Source of the DNA: an uncultured Gemmatimonadota bacterium | Lineage (GTDB): Bacteria > Gemmatimonadota > Gemmatimonadetes > Gemmatimonadales > GWC2-71-9 | Assembly: GCA_913009915.1 (NCBI GenBank) | Contig: CAJVYZ010000033.1 | Location: forward strand, 1 to 11,651 | Direction: 5' to 3' | DNA length: 11,651 nucleotides | Part shown: piece after piece, positions 1 through 6,654 of the stretch | Layout of the letters: each line of letters opens with the position of its first letter | Position numbering within the stretch: the first letter of the stretch is position 1 | The notes under the pieces: generated by a model | Told to the model about the DNA's origin: nothing | What the model saw: the letters and a program-made list of their open reading frames with translations, nothing else | Databases searched by the model: none | Position numbers and translations under genes: made by a program

Positions 1-179
1 TAGACCAACGCGCCGGGGAACGCCGCCGACACGACCGAGGTCACCAGATAGCCGACCCTGAGCAGCGTCGGATCGATATCGAAATGTTTGGCAAATCCGC
101 CAAGTACGCCGCCGAGCTTCCGGTCGGTCCGGGACCGGCGAAGTTCGTAGGTCGTCCTGCGTGCCACCGCTCGCGTCAT
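1..179 (-). CDS. PspC-domain protein (partial, C-terminus outside window)
   Basis: The 59 visible codons contain the PspC signature: RSRTDRKLGGVLGGFAKHF, then DIDPTLLRVGYLV and the start of a hydrophobic stretch. PspC domains are small membrane-associated modules related to phage-shock protein C, which links inner-membrane stress to the Psp response in enterobacteria. In other phyla they are often standalone membrane proteins of unknown role. The ATG at 177-179 is preceded by a purine-rich CCGGGGGAC that can serve as ribosome binding site. The gene lies 61 bp downstream of the S1/P1-like gene on the same strand, so co-transcription is possible. The domain call is firm; function is unknown because most of the protein is off the window. 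Confidence 0.85.
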   Translation of the reverse strand, partial: MTRAVARRTTYELRRSRTDRKLGGVLGGFAKHFDIDPTLLRVGYLVTSVVSAAFPGALV

Positions 180-192
180 GCCGTCCCCCGGA

Positions 193-235
193 GAATCTTA
201 CGAGCCCACCTACGAGAGGGAGTGGCATAAGATTC
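193..235. repeat. Perfect 8-bp inverted repeat between the nuclease and PspC genes
   Basis: GAATCTTA at 193-200 and TAAGATTC at 228-235 are exact reverse complements with a 27-nt spacer. The spacer and left arm contain a TACGAG direct repeat (199-204 and 211-216, period 12). There is no T-run, so an intrinsic terminator is unlikely. A regulator binding site or a processing hairpin ahead of the PspC gene is plausible. Two head-to-tail copies of TTCAGGG (233-246) abut it and run into the stop codon of the nuclease gene. Confidence 0.4.
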
Positions 236-240
236 AGGGT

Positions 241-1143
241 TCAGGGCTCACTGGTGACCCAGACCGTCCACCACAGGTCCCGCAGCATCGCTGCACCGGT
301 GGCCAGGCGGCCGGCGATGAAGGCCTTGTTGGCGGCAGCGGTGTTGCCCCCGTCGAAACGGGCTTCTCGGTCGATCCGGTAGAGCTCCTCCACTACATCA
401 TGCGAGGCGCCCAGGTAGTCCCAAACGGCCGTCCGCAAGTCGTCGAACACCATCGGATCACCCATGAACGGGGCAAGATCGCCGGTGATCACCTGCGCTC
501 TCACGTACTCGATTTCGATCCGGCCATGGGTACCCCGTTGGGTAGCGTAGCCGTTCGGGTTATCGCCGATCCAGCCGTTGTAGTGTACGGTGGTGTGAAG
601 CGGGTTGGACCCGTCGGCCACGTAGTGTCCCAGGATGCCGGCGTCGTTGATGATCCGTTGTTCGATCCAGCTGCGCTCGGGTTCCTCTGCCCCGCGCCAC
701 TCGCGGAAGGTCACCCGCAGCCGCTGGGTCAGCTCCAGGATGACGAACGGGAGGTACCCGGGTTGGCGATCCACACCGGCCTGTTCGAGAGCGTGGAAAT
801 AGGCCAGGCGATTGGGCGCTTCGAGCGCCGCTTCCGGCACGACCTCATAGTTGATGTAATGGCGGGGGGAGTAGTTGCCGTCCATGGCCGGATCGAGGAC
901 TCGCTCGACGCGATCCTTCCACCGGTCGGGCTCGACGTTCAGATAGGCCAGTTGATCGACGGCACCGCGGAAGAAGGCCGGCATCGATTCCGGAACATGT
1001 TGTGCGGCCATGCGGCCGATCATTTCATGACCATACGCTCCCCATACCGGCGGTCCCGGTGCCACAGGGACCGCCATCAGCAAGGATCCCACGACTAGGC
1101 CAGTCATGGGGAATCGGCCTTGTGGCGTGCCAAGTTGAGTCAT
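241..1143 (-). CDS. Exported S1/P1-nuclease / zinc-dependent phospholipase C-fold hydrolase
   Basis: The 300-residue product has an N-terminal hydrophobic segment (about 13-29). After it comes W34 with G-x-x-GH (H39), matching the mature N-terminus of S1/P1 nucleases, where the Trp and His bind zinc. Further expected ligands are D73 (EPDRW), H95 (RHYINYE) and GHYVADGSNPLH (H173, D177, H183), with H187 and H206 following. Members cleave single-stranded nucleic acid or, in the related zinc phospholipase C branch, phospholipids, normally outside the cytoplasm. The substrate here cannot be told from sequence. I chose the ATG at 1141-1143 because it overlaps the upstream hydrolase stop as ATGA, suggesting translational coupling. 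In-frame ATGs at 1171-1173 and 1105-1107 are alternatives; none has a strong ribosome binding site. Fold is confident, enzyme class moderate. Confidence 0.8.
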   Translation of the reverse strand: MTQLGTPQGRFPMTGLVVGSLLMAVPVAPGPPVWGAYGHEMIGRMAAQHVPESMPAFFRGAVDQLAYLNVEPDRWKDRVERVLDPAMDGNYSPRHYINYEVVPEAALEAPNRLAYFHALEQAGVDRQPGYLPFVILELTQRLRVTFREWRGAEEPERSWIEQRIINDAGILGHYVADGSNPLHTTVHYNGWIGDNPNGYATQRGTHGRIEIEYVRAQVITGDLAPFMGDPMVFDDLRTAVWDYLGASHDVVEELYRIDREARFDGGNTAAANKAFIAGRLATGAAMLRDLWWTVWVTSEP

Positions 1144-1850
1144 GGGGCACTCGTTTGCAGGGGTGTCGACCATTCGGCGATGGCCCGGGCCAGTTCCACG
1201 ATCACCTCTTCGTCGGACCGGCCGGACCGCTTCAGGACGTGGAAGCCGTGATCGGCGCCCTCGATCTTCCTAAGGGTAACGCCCGAGCCCAATCCGGCAC
1301 ACACGCCGGACATGAGCGCGATGTCCGCCAACTTGTCCCTGGTTCCCTGGAGGAACAGCATGGGGACCGCCACGGCGGACAGGTGATCCGCCCGTTCCGT
1401 GGAGGGCGGCTTGCCGGCCCCGTGGAGCGGGAACCCGATGAAGGCCAATCCTCGGACGTCGGGGAACGCGAGCGGCATCTCGGCCACGGCCAGCGACGTC
1501 ATGCGTCCGCCCATCGATTTGCCCCCGGCGATGAGGGGCAGCCCGGGACACACGGTGCCGGCGGCCGCGACCGCGGACCGTACCGTCTCCAGCAGAATGG
1601 GCCTTGGGTCGGGACGCCGGCCTCCTCGTTCCATATACGGAAACTGGTAGCGGAAGGTGGCCACACCGTTCTGGGCCAATTGCCCGGCGATCGTGGCGAG
1701 GAACCGGTGTCGCATCCCAGCGCCCGCGCCGGGACCGAGTATGTAGAGGCAGGACGCGGACGGGGGCCGGAGGAGAATGGCCGACACCTCGCCACGGCTG
1801 TGGCAGACGTGGAAACGGAGGTGTTGCTCGGCAGTGGTCGCTGTGGTCAC
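1140..1850 (-). CDS. Alpha/beta hydrolase, TEX30/KANL3-like (dienelactone-hydrolase relative)
   Basis: A 236-residue cytoplasmic alpha/beta hydrolase. It shows the oxyanion region LGPGAGAGM, the FRYQFPYMERGGRRPD loop, the nucleophile elbow GGKSMGGR (S112), FPLHGAGKP, the acid QGTRDK (D172) and the histidine GADHGFH (H201), so the catalytic triad is complete. This arrangement is typical of the bacterial hydrolases related to eukaryotic TEX30/KANL3, whose substrates are mostly unknown. I chose GTG at 1848-1850: it gives normal family length and follows GAAAGGGCTCC. The frame stays open to 2003, but that extension is Pro/Arg-rich, lacks family similarity, and would overlap the promoter and start of the divergent transporter. 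Its stop overlaps the next gene's ATG by 4 bp, so the two are likely co-expressed. Confidence 0.82.
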   Translation of the reverse strand: MTTATTAEQHLRFHVCHSRGEVSAILLRPPSASCLYILGPGAGAGMRHRFLATIAGQLAQNGVATFRYQFPYMERGGRRPDPRPILLETVRSAVAAAGTVCPGLPLIAGGKSMGGRMTSLAVAEMPLAFPDVRGLAFIGFPLHGAGKPPSTERADHLSAVAVPMLFLQGTRDKLADIALMSGVCAGLGSGVTLRKIEGADHGFHVLKRSGRSDEEVIVELARAIAEWSTPLQTSAP

Positions 1851-1937
1851 GGAGCCCTTTCGGTCGTCCTCGAAAGTTGGTGGCGCAACCCCAGTTGTCC
1901 AGGCCGGGCAGGGGGCGCTGTCCCCCGGCGGGGCAAC

Positions 1938-1965
1938 TGGACACGGGGCGCTATTGCGGTACCTT
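1938..1965 (+). promoter_or_regulatory. Candidate promoter of the NSS transporter gene
   Basis: TGGACA (1938-1943), one mismatch from TTGACA, is followed by 16 bp and TACCTT (1960-1965), a T-A-n-n-n-T minus-10 form. Transcription would begin about 20 nt upstream of the ATG at 1993. GGAGGA at 1966-1971 is too far from that ATG for a normal ribosome binding site, while AAGAG at 1982-1986 is well spaced. Two GGGGCGCT copies (1912-1919 and 1945-1952, 33 bp apart) flank or overlap the element. Confidence 0.4.
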
Positions 1966-1992
1966 GGAGGACCTTTGCCGAAAGAGCGCAGC

Positions 1993-3348
1993 ATGCACTC
2001 CACTCCAGATTCGTCTCCCCGTGACTCGTGGGGCAGTCAGGCCGGATTCATTCTGGCGGCGGTCGGATCGGCCGTCGGACTGGGCAACATGTGGCGCTTT
2101 TCCTACGTCGCCTCTCAGGGCGGCGGGGCCGCGTTCGTCCTTCTGTACCTGGGGCTGGTGGCCGTAATCGGCATCCCGCTGATGACTTCCGAGTTCGTGG
2201 TGGGACGCTTGGCCCAGGTGTCGCCCGTCAAGGCGTTGCCGCTGCTCGGCGGCCGAAAATGGACACCGTTGGGGTGGATGTTCGTCTTTGCCGGCCTCAT
2301 CATCCTGTCCTATTACTCTGTCATAGCAGGGTGGACCATGCGGTACGCATGGGAGGCCGTTTCGTCAGGGCTCCCGAAGGACACCGTGGCCTACTTCAAC
2401 GACGCTGCCACTGGACTGCCGGCGATCGGGTGGCACGTGGCGTTCATGGTGATAACGATCTTCATCGTGGCCGGGGGCATCAGGCGCGGCATCGAACGGG
2501 CAGCGGTCATCCTGATGCCGGTCATGTTCGTCATCCTGGCCGGGCTGGCGGTGTACGCGTTTTTCCTTACGGGGAGCCGAGAAGGCTACGCGTTTTACCT
2601 CAACCCGAATCTGGGCGCTGTGTTCGATCCACAGATCATCGGCAACGCGGCGGGCCAGGCGTTCTTCTCTTTGAGCCTGGGGATGGGAGCGTTGATCACT
2701 TTCGCCTCGTACCTCAAGGGCCGCAACAACCTCGCCAAGGAGGCGACCATTGTCGCCCTGGCAGATTTCGGCGTTGCCTTCATGGCGGGGCTCGTGGTGT
2801 TCCCCATCGTGTTCACCTTCGGTCTTCAGGATCAGATCGGCGCCAGCGGACTGGGCGCGTTGTTCGTATCCCTGCCGGCCGGATTCGCCAGCATGGGAGC
2901 GGCAGGCAAGTTCGTCGGTGCCGCGTTCTTCATCATGCTGTTCTTTGCCGCGCTGACGTCGTCGATCTCTCTGTTGGAGGTAGTCGTGTCGGCGATCGTC
3001 GACTCGTTTGGTGCGGCACGGCGTGCCGTCGCCATCACCATGGGGACGATCATCACCATCATAGGCGTTCCTTCAGCCCTGAGCCTAGACTTCCTGGGTG
3101 CGGCGGACGCCCTGGTGGGAAATTTCCTGCTGATTCTGGGCGGGTTCTTCACGGCGATCTTCGTCGGTTATTCCGTCCTCGACAAGGCCGACGCGGAGCT
3201 GGCAATTGGGCTTCCCAGCGAGTCCATGCGGAAGGCTTGGGCCTTCATGGTGCGCTATGTGGCGCCACCGATTCTTCTGGGAGTCCTCTATCTGTTGATT
3301 GCCCCGACCTGGCAGGCGATCCGCACGCTGGTGGGTCTCGGCAACTAG
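1993..3348 (+). CDS. Sodium-dependent transporter, neurotransmitter:sodium symporter (NSS/LeuT) family
   Basis: The 451-residue integral inner-membrane protein has the diagnostic NSS first segment: WGSQAGFILAAVGSAVGLGN, then MWRFSY (about 13-38), the unwound sodium/substrate-binding helix of LeuT-fold carriers. GIPLMTSEFVVGR follows in TM2, and FFSLSLGMGALITFASY corresponds to TM6. The rest is a regular series of hydrophobic segments ending near VLYLLIAPTWQAI, giving about 11-12 helices and normal bacterial length. Such carriers import amino acids or related small molecules with sodium; the substrate cannot be assigned. The usual proline of WRFPY is serine here (residue 37). I chose ATG 1993 because family homology begins right after it. 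The longer open frame upstream lies over the divergent promoter region. Confidence 0.93.
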   Translation: MHSTPDSSPRDSWGSQAGFILAAVGSAVGLGNMWRFSYVASQGGGAAFVLLYLGLVAVIGIPLMTSEFVVGRLAQVSPVKALPLLGGRKWTPLGWMFVFAGLIILSYYSVIAGWTMRYAWEAVSSGLPKDTVAYFNDAATGLPAIGWHVAFMVITIFIVAGGIRRGIERAAVILMPVMFVILAGLAVYAFFLTGSREGYAFYLNPNLGAVFDPQIIGNAAGQAFFSLSLGMGALITFASYLKGRNNLAKEATIVALADFGVAFMAGLVVFPIVFTFGLQDQIGASGLGALFVSLPAGFASMGAAGKFVGAAFFIMLFFAALTSSISLLEVVVSAIVDSFGAARRAVAITMGTIITIIGVPSALSLDFLGAADALVGNFLLILGGFFTAIFVGYSVLDKADAELAIGLPSESMRKAWAFMVRYVAPPILLGVLYLLIAPTWQAIRTLVGLGN

Positions 3349-3363
3349 GACTCACCGGGCATT

Positions 3364-3405
3364 GCAACAATAACGGCCGCCTGCGAGGGCGGCCGTCGTC
3401 GTTGC
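3364..3405. terminator. Strong hairpin, probably a bidirectional terminator
   Basis: Arms 3364-3381 (GCAACAATAACGGCCGCC) and 3388-3405 (GGCGGCCGTCGTCGTTGC) pair with a 6-nt loop TGCGAG. The inner 9 bp are perfect GC-rich stem; the outer part has two mismatches and one G-T. It sits 15 bp after the NSS stop and 42 bp before the stop of the convergent lipoprotein gene, so it can end transcription from both sides. It lacks a long T-run. Confidence 0.75.
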
Positions 3406-3447
3406 GGAGTCACCGAGCCCGTCGCTGACTGGGCCGGCCCCGCCAGA

Positions 3448-4581
3448 CTAGGGTAGCAGAAGAGGGTGGTAGCGAACCAGATCGTAGTACGAGGGGAATC
3501 GATCACCCGCCAGCCAATCGGTGAGAGCCGCTATCCGTTGCAGCGATTGTACGCTGCAGGAACCAGCCGTGACTGGCTCGATGAGAGCTGCACCTCGACG
3601 AAACACGCTCCGAATGATGACGCTGGTGGTATCGGTCGGCAGTTCCTCGACGTTGCGCGCGAAGGCCGGGTACACCCCGTCATCGAACAGGTAGAACTCC
3701 ACATTCGACGTGTAGAACGCCGACACCTTGGTGTTCCGCTGATCCAGATACCCGGCGATGGCCAACAGCGCGTGCTCCCCGGCCAGGTCGCCCACCAGCG
3801 GAATGACCAGGTTATCGAGTTGCAGCCGGCGCACCACTTGGTAGGCCTCCTCGGTCGCCAGGTAGCTCGCGGGTTCCGTGCTGCCACCATCCGTCAGCAA
3901 GAATCGGTGGGTGGGGTAACACGATCGCGAGACCCGGCCGTGGGTCCGGAACCGGAGGTCGAGTCCCGCGGCGATGAACCGCTGATGGACACGCAGAATC
4001 GTCACCCGATCGTCCGCCGACAACGCCACCCCGTCACGTCCGATGGCCAGTTGGACGGTTTCCATCGCCGCCCGCGCCACGCCCGGGTCCATCGCCACCG
4101 TGTCGATGTAGCGAGTCAGCGCCTCGAGCGGACGCTCGCGCCACTCCGCCGGACCGTCGGGCATCGCTTTGCCATACATGAGGGCCAGAAACTCGGCGCG
4201 CGTTGCCGCTTCGTCGAACAGCGCCTTGAACCACAGGTGTTGCAAGAGGTTGTCGCGCCTGATGTCGACGATGAACGCCACCTGCGGGCGGACGCGGGCG
4301 ATGTAGGAGAAGTTCTGGTCCGGGCCGACGCCGATGTAGGCTCCGCCACTGATCCCATACCGATCGAGGGCACCCATGACCTCGAGATAGGTCGTTTCGT
4401 TGCTGATGAGATTATCGGTGTCGAAGTATCGTCCGGGTTCCGAGAAGTCGGAGATCAGCGCGGCAAAAGCCGAGTCGCTGAGGGCGGGCCATGGCCCCGA
4501 ATCGGGCGTTCCCGTACGGCCGCAACTGGCGAGCAGCAACCCGGTCAGAGCCAGAATGAAGAACTGAGATGGGCCTTTCAC
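3448..4581 (-). CDS. Conserved uncharacterised lipoprotein (LIC_10091-like, Rossmann/methyltransferase-like pattern)
   Basis: A 377-residue protein starting with a lipoprotein signal: MKGPSQFF, a hydrophobic stretch, then LLLASC with the lipidated Cys at residue 20. The mature part has strongly patterned motifs: DNLISNET (about 56-63), YIGVGPDQNFSYIA (about 82-95), AFIVDIRRDNLLQHL (about 102-116), and later LDNLVIPLVGDLAG and VSAFYTSNVEFYLF. From memory these match a widespread uncharacterised group typified by Leptospira LIC_10091. The glycine-rich and VDIRR strands recall a SAM-methyltransferase-like fold, but activity is unproven. I chose GTG 4579-4581 because it places the basic residue and hydrophobic core correctly for a lipoprotein; a TTG at 4612-4614 would add 11 residues. 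It is divergent to the kinase gene. That this is a real gene and a lipoprotein is well supported; function is unknown. Confidence 0.8.
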   Translation of the reverse strand: MKGPSQFFILALTGLLLASCGRTGTPDSGPWPALSDSAFAALISDFSEPGRYFDTDNLISNETTYLEVMGALDRYGISGGAYIGVGPDQNFSYIARVRPQVAFIVDIRRDNLLQHLWFKALFDEAATRAEFLALMYGKAMPDGPAEWRERPLEALTRYIDTVAMDPGVARAAMETVQLAIGRDGVALSADDRVTILRVHQRFIAAGLDLRFRTHGRVSRSCYPTHRFLLTDGGSTEPASYLATEEAYQVVRRLQLDNLVIPLVGDLAGEHALLAIAGYLDQRNTKVSAFYTSNVEFYLFDDGVYPAFARNVEELPTDTTSVIIRSVFRRGAALIEPVTAGSCSVQSLQRIAALTDWLAGDRFPSYYDLVRYHPLLLP

Positions 4582-4646
4582 TACGGCGCCCCGATCATGT
4601 GTGACAAATTGCAACCCTCAGGAGCAGTTTCCCGTCTAAGGAAGAA

Positions 4647-4656
4647 GGAACGTTCC
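4647..4656. promoter_or_regulatory. Perfect 10-bp palindrome in the divergent lipoprotein/kinase promoter region
   Basis: GGAACGTTCC is self-complementary and lies 28 bp upstream of the kinase ATG and 65 bp upstream of the lipoprotein start. A dimeric regulator site is possible. One 10-mer palindrome can also arise by chance. Confidence 0.3.
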
Positions 4657-4684
4657 CCGCCCGGATTCAACCGTTGTGGCCCGG

Positions 4685-5674
4685 ATGACCGAACTGCGCG
4701 ACCAACTGGCGAAGGCGCTGGCACCGACCCACCGGATTGAGGAGGAAATCAACCGTGGGGGCATGAGCCACGTATTCGTGGCGACCGAGCTGGCCCTGGG
4801 GCGCCGCGTCGTCATCAAACTCCTGTCGCCCCACCTTGGCGCCGAGGTCAATGCGGACCGCTTCCGCCAGGAGGTCCAGGTCTCGGCGGCCCTGCAACAC
4901 CCCAACATCGTTCCCTTGTTGAGCGCGGGAAATCTCGACGACCTGCCGTACTATATCATGCCCTACGTCGAGGGCCGGTCGCTCTACGATGCGATGGCCG
5001 CTGAGCGGATCCCCATTCGTCGGGCGATCCCCATCCTGCGAGACATTGCCCGGGCCCTGGCAACGGCCCACCGGCGAGGCATCATCCACCGGGACATCAA
5101 ACCGGACAACGTCCTTCTCACCGAGGGGGCAGCTATGGTGACCGATTTCGGGATCGCCAAGGCGGTGTCGTCGTCCCGGGCCGACATCTACGCCTTCGGG
5201 GTGCTGGCCTACGAGCTGCTGGCCGGGCACCATCCGTTCGTGGCCGATTCCCCGCATTCCTTTATAGTAGCGCACCTGACTCATGTTCCGACGCCGCTCG
5301 CGGAAGCTGCCCCCGATATCACGCCAGGCCTGAGCGCGCTGGTCATGCGCTGCCTGGAGAAAGACCCTGACGACCGGCCGGCCTCGGTGGCTGAGGTCCT
5401 GGCCGGATTGGAAGACCCCGCGGTCCTCTCGAGTGCGGGACGTTCAGCGGCGCCAGGCGCAGCACGGTGGAGGTCGTCCCCCAAGTCAGTACGGCGAGCT
5501 GGCTGGCCGCCGGCGTGATCGTCACCCTGGGACTAGGCCGCGAAGCAGCGCGACCCGTTCTTCGGTTCGGAATCCCTGGCATCCCCGATCTTCGATCCAC
5601 TGAGGGGGCTGCCGGAATTTGCCACGTTGATCGACGATGTAGGGTTGGATGTGGCAGTCCTGGCCGGTGGATGA
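4685..5674 (+). pseudogene. Eroded Ser/Thr protein kinase (activation segment and most of the C-terminal region lost)
   Basis: The open frame from ATG 4685 runs 277 codons to TGA 5516-5518. It encodes a PknB/Hanks-type catalytic domain: VVIK lysine K45, the RFRQEV helix-C Glu, HRDIKPDN (D137, K139, N142) and DFG (154-156). After IAKAVSSS the sequence jumps straight to RADIYAFGVLAYELLAG, so only 13 residues separate the DFG Asp from the helix-F Asp. The T-loop, P+1 loop and APE/SPEQ motif are absent. The first glycine of the nucleotide loop is Asn (INRGGMS). After the domain, hydrophobic STASWLAAGVIVTLGLG appears in another frame (about 5488-5538). Back in the original frame, 5537-5674 reads DPFFGSESLASPIFDPLRG then LPEFATLIDD and a stop, which looks like the end of a TPR-tailed kinase. 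I infer two internal deletions plus frame shifts. A stable truncated pseudokinase from the first 277 codons remains possible. A GTG at 4676 is an alternative start. Confidence 0.75.
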
Positions 5675-5695
5675 TCGCTCGGCACCAGGAATACT

Positions 5696-6352
5696 TTACA
5701 AGCCGAAGCCGAACGAAGCGAGAAAATGAAGCGCCACGTTGGGGACCCGGGCGTTGCCGTTGGCAATCGTGACCCAGGCCATCGAACCGGTGACCTTGGC
5801 TTCCATGCCGAAAAACACCTGACCACCGACCGGGAATCGCCGCTGCAGAGCGCCGTAGAGGGTGGCCCCCGCGAAATCCCACCCCAGACTCAGGAAACCC
5901 CGCCGCCCATCCCTGACTTGGCCGCGGACTTCAGTGTATGGATTGGCGATCAGTGGGCCGCCCCCGGCGCTGATGACCCATTTCTTCTTGCGCCAGGCAT
6001 GGCCCACATACAGGGTGTTATACCCGAAGGTTATCTCGAATCGCTGAATCTCGGGTGGCGGATTGTCGAGGTACAGTTTGTGGTGGAGCAACCCGAGGAC
6101 GACAGCTTTGGCGTCCTTCCGATACCATATTCCCACCTGAACCTGATAATACGGCGACGGATCGAGCGGTCGTGTGCTGTAGTCTGCCGTTAGGCGAATC
6201 TGATCGAACCCATCCTGGTTGACTACCAGGGGCGTCGGCGCGTTGAACGCGGTGCCCAGAGCTCCCTCGAATACCACTTTACCCTGGGCCCAGCCGAGCG
6301 TCGGGAGTGACACCAGTAAGGTAACAAGGGCCGATCGGACGTAACACAGCAT
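5696..6352 (-). CDS. Exported beta-rich protein, probable small outer-membrane barrel
   Basis: A 218-residue protein with a clear Sec signal: MLCYVRSALVTLLVSLPTLG followed by WAQGK, with cleavage probably after Ala22. The mature part alternates short polar and hydrophobic stretches typical of beta strands (YYQVQVGIWY, FEITFGYNTLYVGHAW, FFGMEAKVTGSMAWVTI) and ends in ALHFLASFGFGL, resembling the terminal strand of a barrel. The WVISAGGGPLI and FLSLGWDFAGATLYGALQRR strands fit the same picture. I do not recognise the family and assign no substrate. ATG 6350-6352 is preceded by GGGGGGACAACCG, an acceptable ribosome binding site. It converges on the decayed kinase, with 21 bp between them. Confidence 0.72.
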   Translation of the reverse strand: MLCYVRSALVTLLVSLPTLGWAQGKVVFEGALGTAFNAPTPLVVNQDGFDQIRLTADYSTRPLDPSPYYQVQVGIWYRKDAKAVVLGLLHHKLYLDNPPPEIQRFEITFGYNTLYVGHAWRKKKWVISAGGGPLIANPYTEVRGQVRDGRRGFLSLGWDFAGATLYGALQRRFPVGGQVFFGMEAKVTGSMAWVTIANGNARVPNVALHFLASFGFGL

Positions 6353-6654
6353 CGGTTGTCCCCCCCGGAAGGAGAGGGCAATCTCGAGATCAAGCCATGC
6401 CCCTTCCTAGATCAACGACATGATCGCCAAGAAGTTCTCACCTCCTTGGCGACCCCATCTTTTCTAGCCTCGCGATGTTACCGCGTTCTGTCAACCAGGG
6501 CCACCGCAGCCGACAACGATCGTGACGAATCCAATGCCTTCGGCGGCTTGGCCATCTTCATCTTCCCCTCCCTATCGCTTCATGGTCTCAGGGGTATGAT
6601 ATGCTGGTAGAGGTCGCCGGTCGGCCGTCCCCAACCCGTGCTCTGAGGAAACCG
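6353..6654. other. Intergenic region with a hairpin enclosing a perfect Shine-Dalgarno sequence
   Basis: This 302-bp spacer lies between divergent genes. TCGCCAAG (6424-6431) and CTTGGCGA (6445-6452) form a perfect 8-bp inverted repeat with a 13-nt loop. On the minus strand, which is the leader of the barrel gene, AAGGAGGTGA (6438-6447) is a perfect ribosome-binding sequence partly inside the stem. A 7-codon reading frame follows (TTG 6428-6430 or ATG 6419-6421, stop TAG 6407-6409). A minus-strand TTGACA and a plus-strand TATGAT (6595-6600) also occur. No larger gene is convincing here. Confidence 0.4.

Noticed and set aside
178..1098. 306-codon plus-strand frame over the S1/P1-type gene
   Set aside because: The minus strand carries the zinc-site motifs and a signal peptide; this frame has neither.
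2028..3428. 466-codon open frame overlapping the NSS transporter on the same strand
   Set aside because: Arg/Gly/His-rich translation with no hydrophobic pattern. The other frame gives an unmistakable NSS transporter.
6436..6447. TCACCTCCTT, identical to the end of 16S rRNA
   Set aside because: Flanking bases do not match a 16S 3' end, so this is not an rRNA gene fragment.
6478..6561. 27-codon minus-strand frame with a GGGAGGGG ribosome-binding-like sequence
   Set aside because: Short, no recognisable product, and the spacing to the first ATG is only 3 nt. Not enough to call a gene.
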